Shown: positions 20,501 to 35,500, counted from the stretch's first letter. The stretch: DNA of 64,000 bases from Mactromeris polynyma (GCA_032209605.1 JASFXZ010000010.1:8205385-8269384), one strand, 5' to 3'. The notes: generated by a model from the letters alone, not told the origin. Translations and numbers: made by a program.

Positions 20501-23500
20501 ATTTGTCATGAGTTTTTATTCTTGCCTGTGGTAATGTTTCGCTGTTGCGTTTCTGAAGGTGCTTGAGTATTGCACATTTATTGAGAAGATTTGCTTGGCT
20601 GTCTTTGAATGCTCTCAAACGTAGATAATATTTGAAGTATTCTTTAAAGTTTGAGAATTCTTGGAATGTTTATGTACTAATGATGAGTATCATAGAAGTG
20701 ATATATGAATGAAACTGATACTGTGGAGTATCATATAAAAAGTTTGTTCTATATATGGTTTTCTGGTAGAAAATGCTGATAGCTTCTAAATGTTTTACAC
20801 TACTTGATAAAACAAGCTTATCTTTTGTACTAATAGTTCATATGGTTTGTAATTTCTCAGTTCTTCTGTCAAATACCTGGTATTTTGGTCCTCTGAGAAA
20901 GCATTCCTTTGTAAATTAGTTACATGTATTAAAAGGACATGTGACAGTGCTTTCATTCTAACGTGGTTATCATCATTGGTTCAACATGACGATGCGCAAT
21001 AATTAATTATTTTGCCGTCTATGAAACTAGCACTAATCCTTTTGTGATTTTTGCTTTAAGGCCACATTATTTTTCTACTTGTACATACAAACAGACAAGC
21101 TGTCTGAGCTAAATGTTTAACTCATTAAAATTCAAGCATAAACATTTATGACCACATTTAAACCAATTTTCCAAAAAATCGTTTTTTCTATAATTATACA
21201 TTTAAGTTAAGACAAACATTTTTACTCTTACAAAACATGCAAAACAACCAGTTTATTAAGATTCATATTAAACATTCATGTTAGCCAGAAAATCTGTTGA
21301 AATCTTATCTATCAGCATGAAAACACATTTAATATGCTAATAATAAGCCAGTTACTCAATTTTAGTTCACAGACATACTATTAAAGGCAATTATTGATGA
21401 AATTAAGAACTTATGAGTCAATCAAGATATTGCCTACAGGTTATCCAAATGTCTGTACAGATTTTATATCGGTAATTATCTAATATCTAATTATCTTGAA
21501 CGTTCAGCATTTTTATATCTCATGTTTAATTCAAAATTCAGGTACGATACATGATGAATCCCAATAAAATAATGCATGCTTTAGATAATTGTTTGTAACA
21601 GAATGTAATTAATTGGTTTCCATCTTTTTTCAAAATCAGGATTTTTGATTTTAATGGTATGATACTTGAATGCAGTAATTTAGATTTGAGTTTTAATTGA
21701 GTTCAGAGTTGCTGAGTCAGTTTATAATCAGTCTTCTTTTTTGATAGAGAACATTGTACAGAAGTGCTTAATTCAGTTTCTTGTTTACTAAACAATGACC
21801 TGAAAGGAGAATTTAAATTGTTATTGTAAGGATCTTGTAAAAGCCAGTCTGTTAAATGGATGTTGAACCTTAACAATTGGCTTGGTTCCTTTTCAATGCT
21901 CAAAGTGTGCATCCTTGGAACACAATATGCTTTGTACAACGCACTATCACAGTGCATTCAAAGTCTAATTGCTATTGTAAACTTGGGGTTTTGTAGAGAA
22001 ATGAACATTGAGTAAGAGGATTATCTTCCTTCAAAATGAAGATTTCTCTCCATAATGAAGAGTAGCATTGTTCATCTTGTTTGATGTTTAAGATGGATCC
22101 CAAGAGGACCATTACTTTGCAATTTATAGACTACAAGGAGATTATGGGTATCCTGTTGTGTCTGCATATAATATCATTGTGATATTTTTTACCCCAAGAT
22201 TTCTATGAGGATAGAATCTTACAGTACCAACCACAATATGTCATAAGTTCATCTTAGAAATTTGACAGTAACAAAGGTCTGTTTTTGATGGTCTAGCATT
22301 CTCGTACATACTTTGAACTGTCAGCACAGTTAGTGAACCAGTAGACTTCTTCAAAACCCAGGTAAGGTGTATGTTCTTCGTGGCAAATTGACTGAAGATG
22401 TATCCAAAGTGATTGTCCTCCACCTCTGATTCATGTTGGGAAGTTGTCATATAATTTGCTTGCGGAGGAACAGGTTTGCATTGGTTGGTAACCTCAGGGA
22501 ATGCTGGTTAGGTCAAATAACTGCTGAGCTTAACTGAAAAGTGTTATAATATTTTGTCTGAAATTATAGTTACTTTATAATGCAATTAATATGACGATAG
22601 TTAGAGTTATGTTTTGCTCTTCTTTTCAACAGCTTTTATTCATTATTTTTGTGCAAATGTTTCAAAGGTCTCACTGGAACAGTCCTCTGTACTACACATT
22701 ACACGAAGATCATATCGCGAGTACCAGTTTGTGTGATATGTTGGTTCATTGTCCATAGTATGTGACTATGTGAATCTGTTTTTGGACTGTACCGCTCAGG
22801 TACCGTCTATTATAAGTAGTGTGGCAATTTGAGAGGCATACATCAATTGGTTCCTGTTTTCAAAACACAAGAAAGACTGAAAGCTGGAAACCAGCTGAAA
22901 ACATCCACATCCAATGTTCTCACAACGAAGTAGTCCCAAAATTCACCTGATGAAGTAATACGAATATCATAAATGATTCAAACAACGAAATGTTGAAAGT
23001 TTGACAGGCTAAAGTGGTTTGTGAACTTATAAGCTGTTTCTATCAAGTGCAAAGGGTTTAAAGACGATTTCGGTAACAATGGTTGTTTTTTGTTGCATCG
23101 ATTTGCACGCACACCTTGTAAGAATGGATGGGAGAGGCGGAGTTACGTCTTGATAGGCAGGACTTTTATGTATGGTATGCTTAAACGGTGTGCATTTAGT
23201 GACCTCCATTGATTTGTGAGTATTTGACTCTTCAATTGTTTTCGGATAGATTCTGATATGCAGCGTTCTCAAGACTTAAAATGCCAGGTTATCGCTGTAA
23301 ACACAGTAAATTCGCTAAGGGAACGCACATAGAAGAGTGTACTCGGGTTCAGACTGCTTTTAAAAGACATATATAAATCGATGACAAGTGATTGCTGTTG
23401 TTGTTGTCCTTTATTGCACATACTTTGATATTATAAAACTGTTTAATTAAAAAACAGAAGTATGCAACGAGTTGCCAGCTTGGCTACAGAGACAAGTGGT

Positions 23501-26500
23501 ACCGTCCCACAGCACCTTCTGTCACTGTGCTTTGATTAATCATAGAGACTCTACTTTAAGTCCTCGGCACTTGCTGGGATTGTGACTCAATCAACTTTAG
23601 GGTCTTGCTGGTAACAATTAATTAAAATACTGACTCAGGCATGATGTTATACCCTGTATAGACCCTGGCATTTTTTTATTTGCGAGAACTGGCTCAAAGT
23701 GACTCAGTAAGTTTTCAAGTTTTGATTTCAATCAAGCTGAAAGTAATTGGTTATAATGATGAATAAACAAACTAGATTGTTGTTTCATGTTTACAACTTC
23801 CTGCAGATATCTGGTAGAGATTTATCTCATGTGTTTACGCTCAGAAACAATGTATCATAGTTTACCATCTTGATGCAAGTTGTTAATGAATATTTCTTTA
23901 TATTTTCAATGGATTTCCTGTATTAAAATTCAGGTAGTAAGGCCGATGGTAAATAAATATGTGTGTTTTTGTTTATAGGTAGTTTGGCTGATAAGATCTT
24001 TTAATTTGATATAAAAAGAATTTGGTTAAGCTGTAAAACTGTAAGCTGTAACATGTTGACTCGAATTTTGGCGTTCACATCTATTTCCTTGCAGTATAAC
24101 TGTATGTGAGCCCTAATGCACCATTTTTTATGCCAATTTGATTCCAAACAGAATAAAATGTCCAGGAAATTATTGTCTGTCGTACTACATGAATTGATCA
24201 GTTATATTCGTATGTCACAGTCTGTCATCTTGCAATGTAGCAATTTAGCATAAACATTTGTACAAGTCTTGAAACTTGCGATGTTTATGTTTTCATTCAG
24301 TACATACTTTGCTCAGAAACCTGTTGAGAGTTTAGTTATGTCCTTGTTACATAGTTTAGCAGCAGGTTGTGATTGAAGCTGCATTTCTGATGGTTAAGAT
24401 TCTAGTTATCTGTAGAGAGGATGTACGTGCTGGGGGAGTGGTGTGTGATCAGCTACCAAGTGTGAGGTTCTGTTGAGGTTACTTCTTTCTGCCCAACATC
24501 TCTGTTCGAAATGATGATGAACGGTGGGTGCCTGCTGAATTTATAGCAATTATAATTCTATACTGGGGGTAATTTATTTAAAACATATTTATTTGCTATT
24601 TAAGTATCTGGAAATGGCAAAACATGTTTACTGGGGGTGGGGGCATGAAATGGCTCTATAGAATTGTAATAGGCATTTATTTTTTTATAGAGTAGTAGTC
24701 ACTCACATTAGGACCCTAGTACAATTTAAGTGGACTCCCTCTAATTATGCCCCCCTTCGAAGAAGAGAGGGCATATTGATTTGCACATGTCGGTCGGTCG
24801 GTATGTCCATCCGACGGTCCGTAACCTTTTTGTTTCCGATCAGTAACTCAAGAACCCCTTGACCTATCATCCTCAAACTTGGTCCACACATTCACCTTGG
24901 GTAGCAAACCCTTTTGATTTTGGGTCACTGGGTCAAAGGTCAAGGTCACAGGGGGGCATAATGTTTGAAAAACATCTCTTGTTCATAACTTATTCACTGT
25001 GTATGTCTCAATGGACTATAATAAGTATTATTAAGAAAATCCTAATGTGCACAATGCCCTACTTAATATTTTGGTAAGCTGTAGGAAAAAAAATGTGATA
25101 ATCAATGGATTCACCAGGGAGAGCACTGGGCTCTGATCTGAAGGTTGTGTATTCCAATTTCACTACGAGTAAAAATCTTTCTGACACGCCGGTCTCCACA
25201 ATCCAAAATCAAGCACAGTATTGTTTAGAAACACAGTGGAATTAGGGATCAAGAATTATTACTATTAGTTGTAATTGTCTCTATGTGAGTTATAAATGGG
25301 TTTGAATCCACCAAAAATTATTGTCTTAATTATATCTGTTTTCACTCTGTTAAAACTCTTTATTATTTCGCCTAAAAAGGCTTTATCAAAATTATGAAAC
25401 TGTTGTTTCCAACTACATTTTCAGCTTTCTTATACAATACATCAAAACAATATGGCTTAACGCCATAACAATATATAGTTTCATAATTTTGATAAAGCCT
25501 TTTTAGGCGAAATATTAAATAATAAAGAGTTTTAACAGAGTGAGTATTATTTGTCCCTAACTATGGACTTTTATCTGAGATTATATCTGTTTTGTTTGTA
25601 TCATTTCAAATACTGGATCACCGGTGCATTTATCAATGTATGTTCATCCAACTTCTCTTGATAAAAATATCACTCACATATGATTTTACCCATCTTTTTC
25701 CCTTTTAAAATGTATAATGTATGAGTTAAATGATAATATATATACACATGTAGTTAATCCACTTAAAAAACTTGAGAGCTTCTATACATCTGTATGGAAT
25801 TCAATTTTGCATATTTTATTTGCCAAAGACTGTTACATTGTTCGTATGTAATATACCGAGACCATATTTCTTGTATTAAATATGTGTTAATTTATGAGCA
25901 TGTTTAAACTAGATTTGTACTGCGTGGGCTTGGATGTAATAAAAATTCACAACCAGTTATTTAAATATTCATACCGGAATCATTCTTAATGAAAATAAAT
26001 GTAGACACAAGCTGTCATGTCACTCATTTTGAATACCAAAACTATAACGTACATGTTTTCTATGTCAAGTTTATGAAACAAAGTAATTCAGTCTTCAAGC
26101 AGAACCTCAATTCTTCAAGTTTGAAAGATAAAATATTTAAAAAGCACTCAAATAAGTACACCTGTAGATTTGAAAATGTGATTAAAGAGATAAGTAAACA
26201 TTGAGAATTACAACATTCTAAATTTTAATTCATGAGTCTATACCCTCAAGCAATGATATATACTGATAGATGGTTGATATTCATTCATGAAAATGTGCTG
26301 TGGGGGGCAAATGAAATGCAATAAAGTATTCTGTGTACTTTATACTTGTATATATCTGTTCATTCATGAAGTTTGTATGAATTGAACTGAGTCATAAATT
26401 TATTAAAGTAGATGATATACAGTGAGGTTTTCGCTATGCTTTGGGTTTAACCTCCTACAACAATTTTTCAATTATATTGAGACGATTTCTACTTTTAGCA

Positions 26501-29500
26501 GGTGTTAGTGATGTCACACTGTAATACTGGATTGTAGAGGTGGCATCATGCCATGTCCAGCCACATTAAATTGACACAGGGCCAACTTAAGTCTTGTTAG
26601 CTTTATAATGCTTTCACCATTAAATTATTTTTTGATGGCTTATTAACGTTGCAACCGAGACTCCAACCTGCAACCTTCCTCATAGAAGGCGAGGACTACG
26701 ACTGAGCCAACATGCTGGTGTTATCAATATTGCGCTGCAGCCATTTCGAATATACGTCCCCTTTTAATGTTGTTACAATAAAGGTTCAACATGTATACCC
26801 ACTACAAACTGTTCTGGTCACTAACATGTTTGTTGTGCATTGATTATATTCATTTGTTCACCTGTGTTCCCTGGAACCCGGTTTGGTCAATTGTCTCGGA
26901 TAATACATGTATATACACTGAAAATATGTCGGAAATGTTGCATTAAGGCGCATTGAGTCATTAGTTGTGAACTAACTAATTGTTGACCTTTAGGCTGTTA
27001 CACCTATGTATGTACATAATTATGTCAGTATGTGTTTATAATTGTTCATTAAAATTTAAATTATAAATTTTTCAGAAATTATGCCATTTCAGAAATGTCC
27101 ATACAATGAGAGATTTGTAAGTGCTGTGAATCAAATCCACTGTATTAAAGCATGAACTATGCCTTATAAATATTAAGTAAAACATTATGCTATCAAAGTG
27201 TATGATTTTTTTCACTATTAAACTGTTGACAACTTCACATACATGTGTACATAATGTGGCAACTTTACTGTATCAAGTTTAAGACTCAATTGTAGTTCTT
27301 TCACTTTATCATGTTTGCTATAAATATTAGAAATTATATACAAATTGGCCTTAAACACTGTGCTTACTGCTGCATGATAAGTATTCCTATAAATCTACAG
27401 TATACATTTAACCATGCATTTAACTTGTAAATGAGCAATTAAACATGTACACTTCTTAAAAAAATAGAGTAACATATATATGTTAAGTCTTAATTAAGCA
27501 ATTTTCCGTAATTATGACAATTATATATGACTGTGATATTTCCCCCCTAATTTATTGCCTATAATTGCTCTCTTCAATTTACTTAACACTGAATATGTCT
27601 CCACATTTTTGACCAATCAGAGATGAGATATAGATTTGTCCTCTGGGTTGAAGAGTTCATGGTTGACCAATCGGGTTAAAGCGTTTAGTAAAGTTTCTCA
27701 CACTAGTAAAGTCATTTGAGCTGGGAGACAGTGTAGTAAAGTGTCTTGAATCGGAATGAATGGTACATTCATAGTTTAAGTTGGATACATAACATATTTA
27801 TTGCTTAGCTTGTGCCTTGGCAAACTGCTCTGTCTAGGTTTATGATACCTGTAGAGAAGTGTTTACATTTTATCACCTGAATTATTCGTATCTGAGAGAC
27901 AAGTTATAGTGAAATTTGTATGCTTATAGTAAACAAGGATGACTTAATAATGATATTATAACTATTTGCAACTTGAACATGATAGTATAATCTAATTTGA
28001 CAGATTTTCAAGTTTTATGAAGTGAGGATTAAACAAGCAGTTCTCGTGATTTTGATGAAAAATTGTTGGAAAACTGTTATTCTGTTAAAGTACATTGGAT
28101 ATGCTTTTCGTCTTTGAGATTTTTATATCAAATTAGGTATTGAAGTGCTACGGAAATTAACTTTGACACTCAAATGTTGAATCTGGATTCATATCCAAGT
28201 ATTGAAGGAAGCAAGGCAATGTCTCTGCTTGAACCAAGACTGAATGAGCTGAGAGCCGGCTTTGGTGGGTATGGGCTCAATTTGCCAGCAAGCCCACTGT
28301 TGCCATTGTGGCGACCTGCTCCGACACCTCCAGTGTCATGGTGCACTATACCAAACTGTCAGTGTTCATTGTCGGTGCATCGATCTTATTTGTTGTCGGA
28401 ACTTTATGATTATTCATCATTAAATCCATACTGGTCTTCATGGTACATGAAAGCAGGTAATATTTTATTTTTCGATTTTATTTGTTCATGTTTTAATTAA
28501 CATATTTTATGAATGAGTGTAAATGGGATTACAAATGTTTGTAGATGTGTAAGGAGTTCTATATTATAATTATTGATTGCGTTGTTCATATTATACATGT
28601 ATATCAAAATCATATCTGCTCTAATTCTCTTTCCAGTGGCCCTGTCTTTAGCAACGACCTCTGTTAAGCAATATTATAAATTTTCTTGCAGTTAAATTCA
28701 TTACCTATTTAACCTCTATAGACTGACCACCTCTCAGCAACACCCACAATTTGCGTGTTCCAGATGGTCTTGCTTTCAAGAGGTTGCTCTGCGTGTAAAC
28801 ATTTTGTCTGTTTTTCAGTGTTTTGAATGGTTGATCATTGAACAAATGAATTTTGTCGCAGCAAAATTTATCTTAACAAAATTCCGCATGTAAATATTAG
28901 TATCCCTTACATTGGCACACTTCGGTTTGTTGATTTTAGATATTAAATTTGTTGTACATTACACAGTCATGTAACTGAAAAAACCTGAAAATCAGATTTT
29001 AATTATGAAAATAACCAAGTACATGTATTTAACATTTAGGACCAATGTAATTTGTAGTTCTCAAAATAAGTATGGTGTGATTTAAACAACGTTAGAAGAA
29101 ATATTTTACAATCTGTACATATTTATTGTGAAAGTTATATCATATCCATGCAAAGTGTCTGTCTATAATGAAACCTTTCTCAACAAAAATGTTCAGAATT
29201 TCTTTGGGAAAGGAAACATTTTTTACTCGTTTTTTCTGAGATTATTGTAGGTTTTTGTTTGAAAAAATCACTGTGCACTGTTTCTCAGCTTGAAATAGTA
29301 CAGTAGTATCTTGTGTCTATGATAAATATTGGGTGTGACTGAATGTACTGTATATCTTAGTCCTTTGTTCATACAACTTGTATGTTGATTATATGTGATG
29401 TACTGTAATACAGTATAAATAATGAACAAAAACTGAATAGGGAGTTTTCCTTGTTACTAGATAATTATCTTATGATTATCACTGATTTATTATCTCACGT

Positions 29501-32500
29501 GATAATATATTCATATTGTACTCAGTTATCAAATATTTACATCATAAATTCCTCTCATTTGTACCTTTATTATTTCTTGTTCATATTAAATACTTTGGAA
29601 TGCTAAGTTAAAACAATGTCCCCTAGGCCGTGTTTATGTTACAGGTGACATACATTTAAATATTTTAACGATTTTAAGGTGATTTATGTCCGGATAATTG
29701 TCAATATTTGTATGTAATTTCACTATAATACCTTCCTGAGGCTACAGTATGTATGTTTAGGTGTGTCTACTTCATAACTGTAGCTAGGAAAGTGTATGAT
29801 GATATATTCACTTGTATCTATATCACGTGTCATTATCACCAGTTACTAGAAGTCTTGTGATGTGTATTGGTTTGCTCATTTCCTGTGAACACTAATTTCC
29901 AAATCTGGTTAAGATAATCAACTATTACAATGAACTAAGTCTGAAACCAGAATGTACAGTAAAACTTCGAAACCTCAGAAACTACCATCGGATCTAGCGA
30001 TTAGTTTGAGCCATCTATTGTTCGAGGCATCTATGGTATACATGTGTATAATGTACGAACTGACTGTTCCCGGTACAAGTGTTCTATGCTAAGATAATAC
30101 CTTTCGTGTCGAATTTATACCAATTTTGAGACTTCGGCAGATTTTACTCAATAAAGTTTGCACTGCTGTTTAGGAAAAAAATATGATAAATTTATGGTAC
30201 TGTATTGTTCGAAGTATCTTTGGTAAATAATGAATGAAATGGTAGCTATAGGAACCGCAAATCCTGTTTGAGTGTTCGACCTATCTCTGTTCGAGTGATC
30301 TACTGTTAGATAATATGAAATAAGAAGGGATTTCGCCGAGACTTAAGAACCTGTTCGAAGTAATCAACTGTGTTCGAGCCAAAACTGTTCTAGGTTTCGA
30401 AGTTCTACTGTAATAAGAACTATACCATCCTTTGCTATGAATCCTGTGTCAGTTAGATCAATTATTTCCTCCACAGAATAGAACAGAAATTGTCAGAGAC
30501 TTTCGTTGTCTCTGCAGCTTTAACTTTTAAATAATTCAGGCTATTCTAATGAAACTTCGCATAAATATTAAGCACGATGGGGAGGCAGGTCTCTGAACCA
30601 GTAAGGTCAAGGTCACAAGCAACTTGGACTTATATAATCACACTGTCTATTCCGCTCTACAGCAGTTAAGCTGAAAATTTGTCTATTCCAATCTACAGGT
30701 CGTTCTGAAAGCTTGTTTGAGATGTTTATAAAACTTATTTGCAAAACAATGCAGATGCTTTTTGAATGGCACATTCAGAATCGCATTAAAATGCTCCAGT
30801 TGTTAATACATACTGGTCATTCCTTTGTATGGCTTGTTTTATACACAGTTTGTCTCTTGTACATAAGAAAGAAGAGTTATATATTGAAGCAAAGTTTCCG
30901 CGAGATATTAGATAGCAATTTGCGTCAATAAACACTCGAGATAAAGCCGTTAAAATTTGAGGGTTTCCTTCGATAAGTTTAATGACACTAAATTTTTGGA
31001 CTGTTTGGTTTTATCTCTAATTGGCCATTGTTTCCTTGACAATATTTGTACAGATAAATATCCCTTCTGTATTCATAGTAACTTATTAATCTACTTGAGA
31101 AGTTCAATATTTGATGTTACAAGCTTGAAATCAACTTGATATTATCCGTTTCAAAAGAAATTATCAGTTTTGACAGTGTGTATGTGTGAGATAATGATGT
31201 GAATAGAACTGATGTTTGCCTACTGAATGATAAGAAAAAAATATTGTTAAGGTTGCACTCTGGGGAGTCATCATTTCATGCTTTTTACGGATATTTCAAA
31301 ATAATTCAATTACTCGTTGTTTCGTTTAATTCAATTATATTACTTAATTGATACATAAAACCTTTAAGTAAAGCTGTTATTTACAGACTTTAATAGTTAG
31401 TCTTGTGGTTTAAGTAAAAATAACAACTAATTTCTAAAAAGATCTTGGTATTAACTGCTAACTCATGTTCAGTGTCATACACACACATAATTTATATTTG
31501 ACACCATTGTGAATTTCATGTTGAATATTAATTATGTTGATTAATTATTATGATGTAATAATTCTTAGAATGTACACCAGTATTTAAATAGTCTATAATA
31601 ATTGTTGTAAACTTCAAGTGTATCACGGACTGGGAACAGTATATTCGTGCTGTCTTGCCAGACACTTTCCATTTCTGTCCAGCAATTATTTGGTCATGAC
31701 AACTTGCAATTGTGTTTACAGACAGTTTAATTTAGAAAACAAGTTTTTTTGGTTATTAGTAGTTAATGTATTTCTTTGATTTGACCCCATCATTGTACAC
31801 AGAGACTTCATTGGTTATAAATAGTATAATGACAGCAGGTTGTTTTTTCTGACCGATGGCTACATCTGGATAGTAATGATTTTTGTGTCGACATTGAAAT
31901 ATGTTTGTAAAGGAATAAATATGGGTGAACTTAGTACAAAATGATACACTCGCTTGGTCCAAAATCCACTTACTGTCAACCATTGAGAAATTTATGTAGA
32001 AAATAGACGAAAAATCAAATTAGCTAAACAACTTGACGCCCGTAAAGTTTTCAGTAGACCGATTGTCGTCCTGTACTTTACTTTTTGAATTAATTGTCCA
32101 ATTTTCTTCAAGACTGCCCCCAAGTTTTAAGGATTGGCCTAAAAGGCATCATTTTCAGTTTGACAGCCATATTGAGATAGGCGAGGACAATAGTTTGTTT
32201 GTATTTTGTAAGATACCCTTCAACTACCCTGTATTTTCTCAACTGGAGGAGATAAATAGAAAATTTGAATGGCAACCCCTTTACACTATTATGAATTGTG
32301 ACCTTGTCGTTGACCTTCAGGTATCTCGATATCGGTTTAACGCGAAGTTTGCCCGGCTCAAAGTTGTTTTCCCATTCATATATTGTATATGATGAGAAGG
32401 TATTGAACTACAACAATTTTCATTCATGAAATCACGTTTTGCAAAAAAACTTTGTGATTACTCACAAGTTTATAAACTCGTTTAAGCAGCGTTAGATGTA

Positions 32501-35500
32501 AGTAAACGAAACTCAGTCAGCCGAACATATTTGCTATTTAAGTGAAGATAGCTGGCAAGCATTTTTCTTTACAAGTATTAGTCAAAAACGTCATCTGTAT
32601 ACTTATTCATGCGTAATTCCTACGGCAAACTTGTGCTATATTAGTATATATATATCTAGTGATATATTTCATTCATATTTCCTAAAATGTGCGCCTGCCA
32701 AGCTGTCTAAAGCAGCCTAGATGTCAAAGAGATCTAGAATCTATTAAAATATTGTTTTTTCATACCAACCCACGTCTGAGTGCATGGGGAAACATTCATT
32801 AACGGCCATCTTCATTCATAAATTTTTCGTGTCAAGCTGTTTTTAGGCTTTCCTCCAATGTCCTCTGGTAAGGCTGTAGTAAATCTGATACAAACTAAAC
32901 AGCAGTTGCCATAGTATTTCACTGAACCTGAGTAGAAATAAATTATCTATCTCCATATACTGTAACATGATATAATGAAAGGCTTAGTATGGCGTAATGT
33001 AACTGTCATTTGCTTTTCAAGGTTTGGTGAATTGGTGATGATGCTTCCTTTTCTATGTGACCGTATTTATCACGTATGACTCATGATGGTTGTTAAGTGG
33101 GTTGTTAAAAGTAAAGTTACATATCTTGTCAGACTATGTTAGGCATGTTTTCTTGCATGTTTCAATGTCTTAATGAATTGTTTGCTGATTAATGGCAGAA
33201 CATTGTAATTATTCTGTATCATAGTTGACAAGTGGTTTTTAAAATGTTCTTTACTGTAACTACATTGCTGATAAGAAAAAAAATCTAATTTCGACTGGGA
33301 AAAGTTTATTGCACGAGTATAAATTTTGCACACTTGTCGAATAGGCATGACATTTTGTTGTTTATCTTATTAATAGTGAATGCTAAAGGAACAAGAAATA
33401 CATTGAAAGTGTTGTTGTTCTGGTGTTACTGCACCGTTATGACTGCATTCATTATTAAAATAAATACAGAAAAGGTTAGCTGTGGTCTGTGCTACATCCC
33501 ACTGAAATATCTTTCAGTAATGTGGGGATTGAGTCTATTTGTAGTACATATATAGCTGCCACACTGAGGAGCTACTGGTACCATTTTTGATGATTTTGTT
33601 ATGTTGCAGCCTGTGATTGAACCCATGACCTCCTACACTGAATGCAGGGGCTTTTTCACTCAGCCATTGGACCGGTGATGAAAGTTTCTTGCCTTTGCTT
33701 TGTTTGGGTAAAATTCAAACTCCTGGACAAGTAGAATTGGTTTCAGGTTGTAATAAAGGTTCAATTGAAAATATAAAGCTCCATATGCAATAAAACAATA
33801 AGCATTGAGACAAGAATATAAAACAGTATACCCTAGTGTACAGTATCTCTTCTGAGCATCATCATTGGTTCAGTGCTGCCTAACTGAATCATAATATTTA
33901 TCAATAATTCAAAACAGTTTGCAATTCTCATTGTATACATGTAAAATGTCTTGTTTTGCATACTTATAGCTCAAGATCCATTGTACAAGGGATTGACACT
34001 GCCACCACCTCCCCAGCCTCCTCTAGAGAGAGCCCCACTCCCTCCTAGCACACCCGAACACAGGGAGCTTATTGACCACAGATCCTCACCAGGGAAAGAA
34101 TTACCAACAAAAATGAACATGCATGAGAGGGTAAAGAACTGGCTTGAAGTATCGAAACCTCCGAAGTATGATACAGAACATCGTACAATACGACAGACCA
34201 CTGCAGAGTCTCGATTGTGAGTATCATTTGTACAATGTTCTATTACATTTTAGTATGTTTCATATTCGAACCTTTCCAGCAAAATTTATGTAATTCTTTC
34301 ACTTTATAAAGTGTTCAGGTTATTTCCTGCCCCGTTTCAGCCTATTGTTGCCAGCTGTCTTGACTTGTCCTGAGGTCTTTTCCATCTATTAATCCCCCCC
34401 CCCCCTTCTTCACTGTCCTCTTTGATTCTCCTAGTTATTCCTTATGGTCTGCCAGGCCATTCCTTGCGCCTCTGTGTCTTAACATATGTACCCTTTAACC
34501 TCCTCAAGTGCCTTATGTTTTATGGATTGTTGTTTTCCCCTCCCTGGAGGACTGTGTGGGGAGGCACTGTGGCGTTCCCTGTAGCAGCTTATTCTCTCTC
34601 TTTGACTATTATAATCATAATAATATAATAATCAATTTTTCTTCATAGATTTGATAGACAGTCTTATAATAGCCCTGTCAGGCTCAATTTGTTCTCACTT
34701 ATACAAAATTCTGCCTTTTATTTCAGTGTAGTATTCAATAATACAACCTGACAGACCTATTGAATTATCCATTGGATCAGTTGGCAGATTCAAGTTTATG
34801 TCTGTCTTGCTGAAACATGTCCTTTGTTGATCATTCTATTTTTTGTTTGAGTCCTTATCAGTAGCATTCACAATGTCTACATAACCTTATCTAAATAGCC
34901 TCCAAATAGCAATAGTTCTATATCTACTGTATGTAATTTATAATTAAATCTGGCATTCATTGTAATCTTAAATTTTTGCCAAAAATCTGGAAAATATCTT
35001 CTTTAACAATGATAAATGTCTCTCTAGTTGATGACCTTTAATTTTCTAGTTTATCTTCATTAAAAGCCCGACTCTGTTGATTAAATGTGCTTATCACCTT
35101 GAAAAGGAAACTGAACAAATTTGTTGTAGATAAGAGGCAGTAGCTATTATCTAGTTTGTCAGAGGTTTTCACACACTATCTTTGATATGTAGTGGCTTCA
35201 TTTCCAGGTCATTCAATGTGTCAGTGAAATTTGAAATTTGAACTGTAGCTCTAGTGGTTGGTTAAAAATTTGAATTAACTCATGACCAATATTTCCTGTA
35301 ATGCCATTTCTGGTGTTAATCTAGTGGTGTGGAACAAGTACTTGTAATGTTGTGGGGATTACAAGATGTACATAATTTTGTTAATTTTGTTATAATTCTG
35401 GGCCTTTTTAAACTATTTGTTGTCTTTGATTGTTTAGTTGCTTTTGTAATGCTATGGGGATAGGTTCAGTGTCAGTAAGTTGGTTTTTGACAGCAACTAA

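Larger units (their letters stand above)
14539..28173 (+). other. VGLL4 intron 1, proximal part
   Basis: 13.6 kb of AT-rich intron. Contents seen: a CRE palindrome at 14627, a GATA-site cluster near 16.3 kb, inverted-repeat elements at 16511, 18937, 19178 and 25343, a bivalve-type dispersed repeat at 24740, and SINE-like pieces at 25101 and 26648. Many short open frames (for example around 20.3 and 23.1 kb) show no family resemblance. The 22.7-23.4 kb part is somewhat GC-richer, without a recognisable exon. Confidence 0.6.
28457..33969 (+). other. VGLL4 intron 1, distal part
   Basis: 5.5 kb of intron before exon 2. Holds a pogo-like MITE (29957-30410) and a SINE-like piece (33606-33680). A 119-codon open frame at 32033-32392 starts with TTG, not ATG, and resembles nothing I know. 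No further exon with matching phase was recognised. Confidence 0.6.

Noticed and set aside
20273..20509. Overlapping sense and antisense open frames near 20.3 kb
   Set aside because: Short, unrelated to known families and mutually antisense. They look like chance openness.
23027..23272. Possible third VGLL4 first exon near 23 kb
   Set aside because: The region is slightly GC-richer and open for 81 codons, but on the minus strand. No plus-strand start plus phase-1 donor was recognised.
32033..32392. 119-codon open frame in VGLL4 intron 1
   Set aside because: Starts with TTG, resembles no family I know, and has no phase-compatible splice sites that I could find.
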